Of a stretch of DNA of 64,000 nucleotides, positions 9,371-17,454 are shown in pieces. This DNA is from an uncultured SAR86 cluster bacterium. Its GTDB lineage: Bacteria > Pseudomonadota > Gammaproteobacteria > Magnimaribacterales > AG-339-G14. The stretch lies in the NCBI GenBank assembly GCA_902632605.1, contig CACPDB010000005.1:62001-126000 (forward strand), read 5' to 3'. The notes under the pieces were generated by a model. The model saw only the letters and a list, made by a program, of their open reading frames with translations, was not told the origin of the DNA and made no database searches. The translations under genes and the position numbers were made by a program. Position 1 is the stretch's first letter. Each line of letters begins with the position of its first letter.

Positions 9371-9376
9371 ATTATA
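9371..9376 (-). promoter_or_regulatory. Candidate -10 box for the rnr operon (leaderless start)
   Basis: On the minus strand a perfect TATAAT ends 7 nt before the rnr ATG. With normal spacing, transcription would begin at or within a base or two of the start codon, giving a leaderless mRNA. No good -35 hexamer is seen at 16-18 bp, so the call is tentative. Confidence 0.4.
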
Positions 9377-9433
9377 CTGTCCTTGATAATCTATAAAGCG
9401 ATTTAATTTTTTAATGTATATTGATAGAAATAT

Positions 9434-9910
9434 ATGACCACCCCAGACTTAAGTGATAAGTACCCCCACGTAAATTTTTTGAATTTGCAGTTTACGAATT
9501 TTGGCAAAAAAGGTTTTTTTTCAGGAAAAATTGAAACTGTAATTTGTCCTGACGATAATTCAAAAGTTAAGCAAGTTCTAGGTGAAGAGGGCGATGGAAA
9601 AATTTTGATCGTAGATGGTCAAGGCAGTACCAGAGTTGCCTTAATGGGAGATATGATTGCAGAGTCTGCGGAAAAGAATAATTGGCAAGCGGTCATAATA
9701 AATGGCTGCGTGAGAGATGTTGAGGCCCTGTCTAATTTCAAGATCGGAATATTTGCTTTGGGCTCAGTTCCAAAAAAAAGTGAAAAAAAAGATCGAGGTG
9801 AAATAGGAATTAATATTAAATTTGGAGGCATCTCAATTGAATCTGGAAATTGGGCTTATGCTGATGAAAGCGGGATATTAGTTTCTAAAGAACAGTTAGA
9901 TTTAGATTAG
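9434..9910 (+). CDS. rraA: RraA family protein (regulator of RNase E activity A)
   Basis: This 158-residue protein is close to the 161 of E. coli RraA, which binds RNase E and dampens mRNA decay. Conserved stretches are VDGQGSTRVALMGDMIAESA, NNWQAVIINGCVRDVEAL and FALGSVPKK. RraA relatives also include 4-hydroxy-4-methyl-2-oxoglutarate aldolases that share this fold, so the activity is not certain. It is divergent from rnr over a 70-bp spacer and ends 4 bp inside the convergent GH3 gene. Confidence 0.9.
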   Translation: MTTPDLSDKYPHVNFLNLQFTNFGKKGFFSGKIETVICPDDNSKVKQVLGEEGDGKILIVDGQGSTRVALMGDMIAESAEKNNWQAVIINGCVRDVEALSNFKIGIFALGSVPKKSEKKDRGEIGINIKFGGISIESGNWAYADESGILVSKEQLDLD

Positions 9911-12342
9911 ATTTTTATCTCTTCCGTAATTGAAATATCTTTTACAGAGGTCCCTATATGAATGACGTAATCCCCCTTAGCAATTTCCCATTTAGAATTG
10001 TTTACGTCCCATTCTGAGAGATCTCTTTTAGAAACTTTTAAAGTTAATGTCTTAGATTTGTTTTTTGTAATTTTTAGCTTTTTAAAATCTACGAGTTTCT
10101 TTTTTGGCGTTCCTGCCTTCACTGCCTTTCTTTCTAGATAACACTGCACAGTTTCAAAAGTGGAAAAGTCACCAATATTTTTAAGTTTTACTTTAATTTT
10201 GATTTCGTGTTTCTTCTTTGTAACAGAAATCTTTTTTAATTTAAATTTTGAGTAAGACAAACCGTGACCGAAAGGAAAAAGAGGTTCAATTTTCTTCTTG
10301 TCGTACCATTTATAGCCAACTAATAATTTTTCTTTGTAGTCCATTTGCAAGTCTTTACCTGGATAAGAAGAATATGCCGGCGTATCAGAAAGTTTTTTGG
10401 GGTAAGTTGTAGGCAACTTGCCACTTGGACTTTCTTTGCCAAATAATATTTCTGCTAAAGCATTTCCAAATTCTTGTCCTGGAAACCAAGTTTGTAAAAT
10501 TGCTGGGCATGCTTTTATCCAGGGCATGCTTACAGGAGATCCAGTATTTATAACTAAAACCGTATTTTTATTTGTAGCTAAAATCCTTTTTATAAGAGCA
10601 TCCTGCTCGCCTGGAAGGCTTAAACTTTTTCTATCATTACCTTCAGTTTCCCAATCTGAATTTGTGCCAACAACTAGAACTACTGCATCAGATTTCTTTG
10701 CAACTTTGACTGCTTCTTCAAGCAAATTTTTTGGGTCAGGCGGTCTACAGCCAAATTGTATGGCAGGAAATCTCCCTTCAAATTCATACTCAACCTCTAC
10801 TAGATATTTTCTTCCTTTAGAAAGTTTTATTTTGTTTCTCTTTGGAGCACATGCAAAACCGAAAAAAGCTTCTCCTTTTTTTTGAGACGACCAATTATCA
10901 ACTAACTCCTTTCCGTTGATTTTGATTCTGGATAAACCAATACTAAAAACCTCAAACTCAAATTCTCCTGAAATCTCTGGTTTATAAGTAGTAGAAAATT
11001 TAACAGATAATTCTGGCCTTTCCTTTTCATCCAAAAACTCTCTTGCAAATCCTTGCAAGGCCCAAAACCTATTTCCACTTAAAACTTGTCTTGCTATTAG
11101 TTCTCCATCAAAAGTTTTTCCTCTAAAAAACTCAACTTCAAATCCGTTTTCTTTTTTTCCTGGAACATAAGAGTTTTCTTTTTCTAAAGGAGGAAGATAT
11201 TTATCAACATGGCAACCTTTTGCATAATTTATTTTTACTTTTTCTTCCTTTAAGAAATTTGAAATTCCCTCCAAGGGATGAACTTCGTAATGAGGTTTCA
11301 AACCTGCGCTTCCGCCACCAATAATCTGACTATCTTTAACGTTTGGGCCGATTAGAGCAATTTTAGAAATTTTAGTTTTATCAAAAGGTAATACTTCTTC
11401 ATTCTTTAAAAGAACCATACCTTCAGTAGCAGTTTTTTTAATAAGTTCACGATGAGACTTTTTATCAATGCTTTTCTCTGCAACTCTTCTTTTATTAAAC
11501 CTATTTGTGAACTTTGCAACGTTGAGAATTCTCTTTACTTTCTCGTCAATCGTTCCTTCTTCAACAAGTCCATCTTTAACTGCTTCGACAAGGTTTTTTC
11601 CCCAAGTTTTCGCTGGCCCAGGCATTTCTAAATCTAGACCGCCATTGGCATTTTCCACGGTTTCTAATGCAGCTCCCCAGTCGCTTACAACATAACCACT
11701 AAATTTCCATTCTTTTTTCAAAATTTTATTTATTAATTCATCGTGAGAACTGCAATAAATATTATTTACTTTGTTATAGGCCGACATTACTACTTTAGCT
11801 TTGGCTTTTTTTATTCCCATTTCAAAAGGATATAAATAAAGTTCTCTTAATGTTTTTTCATCTATGTTGGAACTAACAAGGTGTCTTTCAAATTCAGTAT
11901 CGTTTCCAGCAAAATGCTTCAAACAAGCAGCAACCCCCTTACTTTGAACGCCTGAGACATAAGAGCAGGCAATTTTTGAAGTTAAAACAGGATCTTCTGA
12001 ATAACACTCAAAATGACGACCCCCAAGCGGGTGACGATGTAAATTTATAGTAGGGGCTAAGAGAACATCAACATCCTTAAAAAGGGCTTCCTCGCCTGTA
12101 GCCGAACCAATTTTTTTAATTAGTTTTTCATTCCAAGTTGCTCCCAAAAGAATAGGGCTGGGAAAACAAGCTGAAGTTTGAGGAGTACTGGAGTCTCCTC
12201 TTACTCCGTTTGGACCATCGGACATTTTTATTTTCGGTATTCCATATCTTTTAATATCAGGGGTATGCCAGTTATCAAAACCTGACAACAAAGAAACTTT
12301 TTCTTCAAGAGAAAGCTTGGAAATTATTTTTTTTAATTTCAT
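9907..12342 (-). CDS. Glycoside hydrolase family 3 (beta-glucosidase type) with PA14 insert
   Basis: The 811 residues show GH3 architecture: an N-terminal TIM barrel with CLKHFAGND and the nucleophile Asp at about 221 (GYVVSDWGAALE), an alpha/beta sandwich starting about residue 310 (EGMVLLKNEEVLPF), a PA14-like insert at about 400-540 (VEFFRGKTFDGELIARQ to FGCRPPDPKN), and a C-terminal Fn3-like domain. This layout is typical of beta-glucosidases acting on oligosaccharides. There is no signal peptide (MKLKKIISKLSLEEKVSLLSG), so the enzyme is predicted to be cytoplasmic and would need imported substrate. It is a catabolic gene among housekeeping genes, with no sugar transporter or regulator beside it. 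Confidence 0.93.
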   Translation of the reverse strand: MKLKKIISKLSLEEKVSLLSGFDNWHTPDIKRYGIPKIKMSDGPNGVRGDSSTPQTSACFPSPILLGATWNEKLIKKIGSATGEEALFKDVDVLLAPTINLHRHPLGGRHFECYSEDPVLTSKIACSYVSGVQSKGVAACLKHFAGNDTEFERHLVSSNIDEKTLRELYLYPFEMGIKKAKAKVVMSAYNKVNNIYCSSHDELINKILKKEWKFSGYVVSDWGAALETVENANGGLDLEMPGPAKTWGKNLVEAVKDGLVEEGTIDEKVKRILNVAKFTNRFNKRRVAEKSIDKKSHRELIKKTATEGMVLLKNEEVLPFDKTKISKIALIGPNVKDSQIIGGGSAGLKPHYEVHPLEGISNFLKEEKVKINYAKGCHVDKYLPPLEKENSYVPGKKENGFEVEFFRGKTFDGELIARQVLSGNRFWALQGFAREFLDEKERPELSVKFSTTYKPEISGEFEFEVFSIGLSRIKINGKELVDNWSSQKKGEAFFGFACAPKRNKIKLSKGRKYLVEVEYEFEGRFPAIQFGCRPPDPKNLLEEAVKVAKKSDAVVLVVGTNSDWETEGNDRKSLSLPGEQDALIKRILATNKNTVLVINTGSPVSMPWIKACPAILQTWFPGQEFGNALAEILFGKESPSGKLPTTYPKKLSDTPAYSSYPGKDLQMDYKEKLLVGYKWYDKKKIEPLFPFGHGLSYSKFKLKKISVTKKKHEIKIKVKLKNIGDFSTFETVQCYLERKAVKAGTPKKKLVDFKKLKITKNKSKTLTLKVSKRDLSEWDVNNSKWEIAKGDYVIHIGTSVKDISITEEIKI

Positions 12343-12383
12343 AACAGACTTAAGAGTATACTTTGTAAAATTGCTATTTGAGA

Positions 12384-12743
12384 ATGCCTTTTTTTATTGT
12401 TTTATTTTTTTACATCACAATTTCCATCTATCAGATCAGCGCCGTCACAGATGCTTTAAAACTTATCTTTATGGTTCAAAGCACTTTTCTGGAAGGTATT
12501 TTATTTATCATCTCTCTCTTTCTTACCTTTACTCCTTTATTAGGTCCAATTTTAGGCATCATAGGAGCAACATTTATCTGGGAGTGGAATATTTTATTTT
12601 CCGCATTACTTTTTTTCTGGCCATATTTAATTGGATTTGTATTTTTATCCTTAAGAAAAAAAAGTTCAGAAAGAAAGAGTCCAAAAGACAAAGCTTCAGA
12701 TATAGAGGATGCTCAAATAATTGAGGAAGAAAAATTCAAATAA
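12384..12743 (+). CDS. Small membrane protein of unknown function
   Basis: I do not recognise this protein. From the ATG at 12384 it is 119 residues (the ORF track extends 2 codons upstream to a TTG). It has three hydrophobic stretches: residues about 2-20, about 33-58 (GILFIISLFLTFTPLLGPIL) and about 68-92 (ILFSALLFFWPYLIGFVFL). A charged cytoplasmic-type tail ends in IEDAQIIEEEKFK. The profile is coherent for a real inner-membrane protein, whereas the competing overlapping frame 12317-12724 is not. It is divergent from the GH3 gene and ends 3 bp before the opposing tRNA-Thr. Confidence 0.6.
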   Translation: MPFFIVLFFYITISIYQISAVTDALKLIFMVQSTFLEGILFIISLFLTFTPLLGPILGIIGATFIWEWNILFSALLFFWPYLIGFVFLSLRKKSSERKSPKDKASDIEDAQIIEEEKFK

Positions 12744-12746
12744 CAT

Positions 12747-12822
12747 TGGAGCTGGCGATTGGATTCGAACCAACGACCGCCTGATTACAAATCAGGAGCT
12801 CTACCAACTGAGCTACGCCAGC
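12747..12822 (-). tRNA. tRNA-Thr (anticodon TGT)
   Basis: The minus-strand cloverleaf is complete: acceptor GCTGGCG pairs with CGCCAGC, the D arm contains TAGCTCAGTTGGTAGAGC, the anticodon stem-loop is CTGATTTGTAATCAG with anticodon TGT, and the T arm contains GGTTCGAATCC. CCA is encoded. It reads ACA/ACN threonine codons. In E. coli the equivalent gene (thrU) heads the tRNA cluster before tufB on the same strand; here it is inverted and lies beyond birA. Confidence 0.96.
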
Positions 12823-12866
12823 AAATCAAGAGAAGATGATATATTAATTAAAAAATAAATTGCAGA

Positions 12867-13655
12867 TTAATTTATATTTATCGAAACCTCTCCAGAAGAT
12901 ACCTTTTTTGTTTTATTACCTATTCTGACATTTAGAGATCCATCGGAATTAATATCCAAAGCAGTTCCTTCTTTACTAATTGAATTTGAGAGAAAAACTT
13001 TTTTGTCCTTCAAAAAATTCAAGTTATTGAAATCTTTTACAAAGTCATTAAAACCTTTTTTTTCAAAATTTGATTTCAATGATAAAACTTCATTTGCTAT
13101 TTTGGATATTATTTCGTTTCTATCGATTTTGATATTCTCAAATTCTAATTTAAGAGAAGTCCAGTCTCTCTCAATTTTTGAATTGTTTTCCATAAAAACA
13201 TTTAAGCCAATTCCTACAACAATTAAATTTTCCCTACCTCTTGCAAAAGTTTCTATTAAGATTCCTCCGACTTTCTTTTTATTTAAGTAAATATCATTAG
13301 GCCATTTAATTTCAGTAAAAATATTTTGCTTCATTAAAACATTATGTACAGCAAGAGCTGACACTAGACTAAAAGAGCTGAAATTTTTCAATTCATGATT
13401 AGTAGAAAAACTAAGAGACATGTAAATATTTTCATACTTTGGACTTTGCCATTTTTTCAAATTTCTTCCCCTACCTTTTGTTTGGCTTTCCGCTACGCAG
13501 AGAGAGTATTTATAAGGATTTGCAAACTGAATAAGGTAATCATTAGTTGATTCTAGTTCTTCAAAAAGCGATAAATGCCACTCAAAATCGAGGTTTTTTT
13601 CAAGAAAATTCAAGATTTTTTCTTCTTTTAATGTATTTTGTTTGACATCTTTCAT
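12867..13655 (-). CDS. birA: Biotin-protein ligase, catalytic domains only
   Basis: BirA activates biotin to biotinyl-AMP and attaches it to the biotin carrier of acetyl-CoA carboxylase. The 262 residues carry the adenylate-binding loop (AESQTKGRGRNLKKW), IKWPNDIYLNKKKVGGILIE and VGIGLNV, plus the C-terminal SH3-like domain (ISKEGTALDINSDGSLNV). E. coli BirA has about 320 residues with an N-terminal DNA-binding helix-turn-helix that represses the bio operon; only about 25 residues precede the catalytic domain here, so this is a monofunctional ligase. Its position beside the tRNA-tuf cluster matches E. coli. Confidence 0.95.
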   Translation of the reverse strand: MKDVKQNTLKEEKILNFLEKNLDFEWHLSLFEELESTNDYLIQFANPYKYSLCVAESQTKGRGRNLKKWQSPKYENIYMSLSFSTNHELKNFSSFSLVSALAVHNVLMKQNIFTEIKWPNDIYLNKKKVGGILIETFARGRENLIVVGIGLNVFMENNSKIERDWTSLKLEFENIKIDRNEIISKIANEVLSLKSNFEKKGFNDFVKDFNNLNFLKDKKVFLSNSISKEGTALDINSDGSLNVRIGNKTKKVSSGEVSININ

Positions 13656-13670
13656 GTGTACTCAGAGAAT
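13642..13670 (+). promoter_or_regulatory. Candidate sigma70 promoter for tRNA-Tyr
   Basis: TTGACA at 13642-13647 is followed after 17 bp by GAGAAT at 13665-13670, with the tRNA starting 14 bp later. The -35 is perfect; the -10 has two mismatches. It overlaps the first codons of the opposing birA, so the two starts could interfere. Confidence 0.5.
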
Positions 13671-13683
13671 ACACAACTCTATA

Positions 13684-13767
13684 GGAGGGGTTGGGGAGCG
13701 GTCAAACCCATCTGACTGTAAATCAGACGCTTCGGCTTCGCAGGTTCGAATCCTGCCCCCTCCACCA
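13684..13767 (+). tRNA. tRNA-Tyr (anticodon GTA)
   Basis: This is a class II tRNA with a long variable arm (CGCTTCGGCTTCG region). Acceptor GGAGGGG pairs with CCCCTCC, the anticodon stem-loop is CTGACTGTAAATCAG with anticodon GTA, the T arm contains GGTTCGAATCC, and CCA is encoded. It is the first gene of the plus-strand tRNA-tuf cluster. The short ORF 13642-13866 in the track is only a read-through of this tRNA. Confidence 0.97.
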
Positions 13768-13773
13768 AAAGTG

Positions 13774-13802
13774 TTGCATTTAAAGCAAAATTTAAGTATA
13801 AA
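13774..13802 (+). promoter_or_regulatory. Sigma70-type promoter for tRNA-Thr-tuf-tRNA-Trp-secE
   Basis: TTGCAT (13774-13779) and TATAAA (13797-13802) are separated by exactly 17 bp. A G+C-rich stretch (GCCGTTCGGAGC) directly follows the -10, of the kind seen at growth-rate and ppGpp-controlled stable-RNA promoters. It lies in the gap between tRNA-Tyr and tRNA-Thr and would begin transcription near 13809. Confidence 0.65.
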
Positions 13803-13881
13803 GCCGTTCGGAGCATCGGGTGTTGAGGGTTATTTTATTTTCTACTTTTCTTATACCGTCTCCTAAGATATTAAAGGAATT

Positions 13882-13957
<76 letters not shown>

Positions 13958-13987
13958 TTAAAAAAGTTTTTTAAAGAGGAATAAAAA

Positions 13988-15181
13988 ATGGCAAAAGAAA
14001 AATTCGAAAGAACCAAACCGCATTTAAACGTGGGAACTATTGGTCACGTAGATCATGGTAAAACAACTTTAACTGCTGCTTTAACTAAAGTGTGTGCCGA
14101 AGCTCAGGGTACTGGTGAAGCAATTGCTTTTGATGGTATCGATAATGCTCCTGAAGAAAGAGAGAGGGGGATTACGATTGCAACATCTCACGTAGAGTAT
14201 GATTCTAATGCAAGACACTACGCTCATGTAGACTGTCCAGGCCACGCCGACTACATTAAGAATATGATTACAGGAGCTGCACAAATGGATGGAGCCATTC
14301 TTGTGGTTAATTGTGCAGATGGTCCAATGCCTCAAACAAGAGAGCATATTCTTCTTGCCAGACAAGTGGGCGTTCCTTACATTGTTGTTTATCTTAATAA
14401 GGCTGATCAAGTTGATGATGCAGAACTTATTGAGCTTGTAGAGGTAGAGGTCAGAGATTTATTGAATGAATATGAATTTCCTGGAGATGATACACCTATT
14501 ATTATAGGTTCGGCTCTTAAAGCTCTTGAAGGAGAAGATTCAGAACATGGGGTTCAATCTGTTCAAAAGCTTGTTGAAGCTCTTGACTCTTACATTCCAG
14601 AGCCAACTAGAGAAACTGACAAGCCTTTCCTAATGCCAATTGAAGATATCTTTTCAATTCAAGGAAGGGGGACTGTTGTTACAGGAAGAATTGAAAGAGG
14701 AGAAGTCAAAGTTAACGACGAAATGGAAATAGTAGGTATCAAGGATACTGAAAAAACCGTATGCACCGGAGTTGAAATGTTTAGAAAGCTTTTGGATGAA
14801 GGAAAAGCTGGAGAAAACGTAGGAGTACTTTTAAGAGGTACAAAAAGAGAAGATGTAGAAAGGGGACAAGTTCTTTCTGCGCCCGGTTCAATTACTCCTC
14901 ATACAAAGTTTGAAGCTCAAGTATATGTTCTTAGCAAAGAAGAGGGAGGAAGACATACTCCTTTCTTTAAAGGGTACAGACCCCAATTCTATGTAAGAAC
15001 TACTGATGTGACTGGTGAAGTGACTCTTCCCGATGGTGTAGAAATGGTTATGCCTGGAGATGATGTTGCAGTAACTGTAGAACTTATTTCTCCAGTAGCA
15101 ATGGAAGATGGTATGAAGTTCGCTATCCGTGAAGGTGGAAGAACTGTTGGTGCCGGAGTAGTTTCTAAAATTATTCAATAG
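13988..15181 (+). CDS. tuf: Elongation factor Tu
   Basis: EF-Tu is the GTPase that delivers aminoacyl-tRNA to the ribosomal A site. The 397 residues include the P loop ([10 protein letters not shown], about 19-28), switch I ([15 protein letters not shown]), switch II ([12 protein letters not shown]) and the guanine-recognition NKAD (usually NKCD), followed by beta-barrel domains 2 and 3 ([19 protein letters not shown] onward). An AAAGAGGAAT ribosome-binding site precedes the ATG. No second tuf is present between fusA and rpsJ, where many gammaproteobacteria keep tufA. The stop codon TAG shares two bases with the 5' end of tRNA-Trp. Confidence 0.99.
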   Translation: MAKEKFERTKPHLNVGTIGHVDHGKTTLTAALTKVCAEAQGTGEAIAFDGIDNAPEERERGITIATSHVEYDSNARHYAHVDCPGHADYIKNMITGAAQMDGAILVVNCADGPMPQTREHILLARQVGVPYIVVYLNKADQVDDAELIELVEVEVRDLLNEYEFPGDDTPIIIGSALKALEGEDSEHGVQSVQKLVEALDSYIPEPTRETDKPFLMPIEDIFSIQGRGTVVTGRIERGEVKVNDEMEIVGIKDTEKTVCTGVEMFRKLLDEGKAGENVGVLLRGTKREDVERGQVLSAPGSITPHTKFEAQVYVLSKEEGGRHTPFFKGYRPQFYVRTTDVTGEVTLPDGVEMVMPGDDVAVTVELISPVAMEDGMKFAIREGGRTVGAGVVSKIIQ

Positions 15182-15255
15182 GCCAGTAGCTCAATTGGTA
15201 GAGCGGCGGTCTCCAAAACCGCAGGTTGGGGGTTCAATTCCCTCCTGGCCTGCCA
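15180..15255 (+). tRNA. tRNA-Trp (anticodon CCA), overlapping the tuf stop codon
   Basis: Acceptor AGGCCAG pairs with CTGGCCT, the D arm has TAGCTCAATTGGTAGAGC, the anticodon stem-loop GCGGTCTCCAAAACCGC gives anticodon CCA, the T arm has GGGGGTTCAATTCCCTC, and CCA is encoded after discriminator G. Its first two bases are the last two of the tuf TAG stop. Processing of the tRNA 5' end would therefore cut the tuf message inside its stop codon. The tuf-tRNA-Trp-secE order is common in gammaproteobacteria. Confidence 0.97.
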
Positions 15256-15256
15256 G

Positions 15257-15275
15257 AAAGAGAAGCCCTCTTTTT
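15257..15275 (+). terminator. Terminator- or attenuator-like hairpin after tRNA-Trp
   Basis: AAAGAG and CTCTTT flank a 5-nt loop and run into five T residues. The stem is short and has little GC, so it is likely leaky; it could trim the tRNA 3' end or attenuate read-through into secE. Confidence 0.4.
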
Positions 15276-15301
15276 AAAGAGCATGGTTTAAGAGGAATTA
15301 G

Positions 15302-15643
15302 ATGATTCTAAGTAAAGGTCTTTGGTTAGTAGGATTGGCAATTATTGCTGCCGCAGTATGGGGCAACTCCTACTATAGTGATTTTGGTCTTCTTTATAGA
15401 GTTATAGGAGTAATAGCTTTATTTTCATTAGGCCTATTTGTATTAAGATTTACCGAGTTTGGATCCATTGCTTTCCAAACTATAAAACAGTCTACGACTG
15501 AAATCCGCAAGGTAGTTTGGCCAAATAGAACGGAGACAACTCAAACTACTCTTATCGTTGTAGGCGTAGTGATCTTAGCTGCTCTTATTTTGTGGGGCTT
15601 AGATTCCTTTTTTTCTTTTGCAATGAGTTTAATCTTAGGGTGA
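15302..15643 (+). CDS. secE: Preprotein translocase subunit SecE
   Basis: SecE clamps SecY in the inner-membrane translocon. The 113 residues have three hydrophobic segments (about 4-20, about 30-48 and about 88-110), the three-helix form found in gammaproteobacteria. The conserved cytoplasmic amphipathic region TTEIRKVVWPNRTETTQTTLIV precedes the last helix. It sits between tRNA-Trp and nusG, 3 bp before nusG, the usual secE-nusG pair. Confidence 0.97.
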   Translation: MILSKGLWLVGLAIIAAAVWGNSYYSDFGLLYRVIGVIALFSLGLFVLRFTEFGSIAFQTIKQSTTEIRKVVWPNRTETTQTTLIVVGVVILAALILWGLDSFFSFAMSLILG

Positions 15644-15646
15644 TAA

Positions 15647-16180
15647 ATGTCTAAAGCTTGGTACATCATAAATTCTTATTCCAACTACGAAAATAAAGCT
15701 AAAGAGCAACTTTTAGAGAGAATTAAATTGGAAAAAATGGAAGATCATTTTGGAAGGATAGAAATACCCGTTCATGAAGTTGTTGAATTAAAAGGAGGAA
15801 AAGAAAAGATTACAGAAAAAAAATTCTTCCCCGGATACATTTTAGTTGAAATGGAAATGAATGATGAAACATGGCATTTGGTTAAAGAGACTCCTAGAGT
15901 GCTTGGTTTTATAGGTGGAACGAAAAATAACCCTAAGCCTATTTCGGATGCCGAAGCAGCAAAGATTTTAAATCAAATGGAATACGGAATAGAGGAGACA
16001 TCTCAAGGAACTGTTTATGAGCCTGGAGAAATGATTAGAGTAATAGACGGTCCATTTAATGACTTCAGTGGCGTCGTTGAAGAAGCTGATAATCAAAAAG
16101 GCAAAGTAAAAGTTGCTGTAATGATATTTGGGAGATCCACTCCTGTTGAATTGGACTTTTCTCAAATTGAAAGAGGGTAA
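15647..16180 (+). CDS. nusG: Transcription termination/antitermination factor NusG
   Basis: NusG binds the RNA polymerase clamp, supports elongation and links polymerase to Rho or to ribosomal protein S10. The 177 residues show the NGN domain ([22 protein letters not shown], then [20 protein letters not shown]) and a C-terminal KOW domain ([20 protein letters not shown]). Length and linker are ordinary. It starts 3 bp after secE and ends 2 bp before rplK. Confidence 0.98.
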   Translation: MSKAWYIINSYSNYENKAKEQLLERIKLEKMEDHFGRIEIPVHEVVELKGGKEKITEKKFFPGYILVEMEMNDETWHLVKETPRVLGFIGGTKNNPKPISDAEAAKILNQMEYGIEETSQGTVYEPGEMIRVIDGPFNDFSGVVEEADNQKGKVKVAVMIFGRSTPVELDFSQIERG

Positions 16181-16182
16181 AT

Positions 16183-16611
16183 ATGGCTGAAAAAAAAATA
16201 ATGACTTACATTAAATTACAAGTTCCTGCAGGGGCTGCATCCCCAAGCCCTCCAGTTGGTCCTGCTTTAGGACAACATGGAGTAAATTTAATGGACTTTT
16301 GTAACGCATTTAATTCTAAAACCAATGAGTTGGAAAAAAATCTACCTGTACCAGTAGTCATTACTGTTTACGAAGATAGGAGCTTTGATTTCATTGTAAA
16401 AACGACTCCGGCAAGTGTTCTTTTAAAAAAAGCAGCAGGACTCTCTAAAGGAAGTCCAACACCAAACTCAGAAAAAGTTGGAAAAGTCTCAAGAAAACAA
16501 TTAGAAGAAATTGCAGAGGCTAAAATGGCTGATTTAAATGCTACTGATATGGACCAAGCTGTAAAAATTATTGAAGGAAGCGCCAGAAGCATGGGAATAG
16601 AGGTAATTTAA
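16183..16611 (+). CDS. rplK: 50S ribosomal protein L11
   Basis: L11 binds the GTPase-associated centre of 23S rRNA near the L10-L12 stalk. The 142 residues show the proline-rich N-terminal domain ([33 protein letters not shown]) that contacts elongation factors and the C-terminal rRNA-binding domain ending in [11 protein letters not shown]. The stop overlaps the rplA start by one base, the usual coupling in the L11 operon. Confidence 0.99.
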   Translation: MAEKKIMTYIKLQVPAGAASPSPPVGPALGQHGVNLMDFCNAFNSKTNELEKNLPVPVVITVYEDRSFDFIVKTTPASVLLKKAAGLSKGSPTPNSEKVGKVSRKQLEEIAEAKMADLNATDMDQAVKIIEGSARSMGIEVI

Positions 16612-17267
16612 TGTCTCAGGAAACTAAAAAATATTTGATTGAAGAAGCTTTGAGCGAACTTAATTCTAAAGCTTCAAAAAAATTTACTGAATCGTTGGAT
16701 GTTTCAGTTAACTTAGGAATTGATGCTTCCAAATCAGACCAGAATGTTAGGGGAGCTTCAAATCTTCCTCATGGAAACGGAAAATCTTTTAAAGTTGCAG
16801 TATTTGCTGACGGAGATGAAGCAACTCAAGCAAAAGAAGCAGGGGCAGATAAAGTAGGTATGGAAGATCTGGCAGAAGAAATAAAAGCGGGCAACATGGA
16901 TTTTGATGTTGTGATTGCTACACCAGACACCATGAGAGTAGTTTCTCCCCTAGGACAAATTCTCGGACCGAAGGGGCTGATGCCAAATCCAAAATCAGAA
17001 ACTGTTACTAAGGATATTCCAAATACAGTAAAAAACGCTAAATCAGGACAAATTAGGTACAAATCAGATAAACAAGGTATAATCCACGCCCGTATTGGAC
17101 AGATAGGTTATACAGAAGAACAATTGAAAGATAATTTAGAAGCTTTTTTAACAGATGTTAAGAAGGCAAAACCCCCTTCGGCAAAAGGGATTTATATTTC
17201 AAAAGTAACTCTTTCTTCCACAATGGGCAAAGGGTTTGAAATTGATACTGCAAAACTTAATTTTTAA
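16611..17267 (+). CDS. rplA: 50S ribosomal protein L1
   Basis: L1 forms the mobile stalk at the E site and in E. coli represses its own operon. The 218 residues are somewhat shorter than the 234 of E. coli, mainly at the N-terminus. Conserved blocks include [18 protein letters not shown], the [27 protein letters not shown] core and the RNA-binding C-terminal [16 protein letters not shown]. It overlaps rplK by one base and is followed by the L10 leader. Confidence 0.98.
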   Translation: MSQETKKYLIEEALSELNSKASKKFTESLDVSVNLGIDASKSDQNVRGASNLPHGNGKSFKVAVFADGDEATQAKEAGADKVGMEDLAEEIKAGNMDFDVVIATPDTMRVVSPLGQILGPKGLMPNPKSETVTKDIPNTVKNAKSGQIRYKSDKQGIIHARIGQIGYTEEQLKDNLEAFLTDVKKAKPPSAKGIYISKVTLSSTMGKGFEIDTAKLNF

Positions 17268-17271
17268 TTTA

Positions 17272-17450
17272 TAGATGAGTTTGTTTGAAAAAATAAGAAT
17301 TTTAAGCTGTTGTAACTTCGTTACAACCGTCTTAGACCGTAGGAGTTTTACTTCATTAAACTTAATGTTTCCTACGCAGATAGTTCAAAAAGATTTTTCT
17401 TTTTGGATAAAAGGTTCCTCTTTTGAAAATTTTATCAAAGGAGGGTTTTA
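17272..17450 (+). promoter_or_regulatory. L10 leader (autoregulatory mRNA structure before rplJ)
   Basis: The 187-bp gap before rplJ has no ORF but is structured. GTTGTAAC-ttc-GTTACAAC (17309-17327) forms a strong hairpin. CGTAGGA (17338-17344) can pair with TCCTACG (17380-17386), closing a larger stem next to the CTTAGACCG and CGCAGATAG strands typical of L10 leaders. A later A/T-rich hairpin (CAAAAAG/CTTTTTG) precedes the AAAGGAGGG ribosome-binding site. In the known family the L10-(L12)4 complex binds this RNA and represses rplJ-rplL translation; the match was made by eye. Confidence 0.8.
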
Positions 17451-17454
17451 ATTA

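Noticed and set aside
10418-10885. 155-residue plus-strand ORF
   Set aside because: It lies antisense inside the GH3 gene, which keeps all domains in one frame; no recognisable motif.
12317-12724. 135-residue plus-strand ORF overlapping the small membrane protein
   Set aside because: It begins inside the GH3 gene and gives aromatic/His/basic mixed sequence; the alternative frame 12384-12743 gives clean membrane helices and a charged tail.
13642-13866. 74-residue plus-strand ORF near birA
   Set aside because: It is a translation through tRNA-Tyr (SNPSDCKSDASASQVRILPPPP), a well-known false ORF type.
13768-13881. Possible degenerate tRNA-Gly between tRNA-Tyr and tRNA-Thr
   Set aside because: The stretch GCCGTTCGGAGCATCGGG cannot be folded into a tRNA with a T arm GGTTCGA; it fits better as promoter discriminator and leader.
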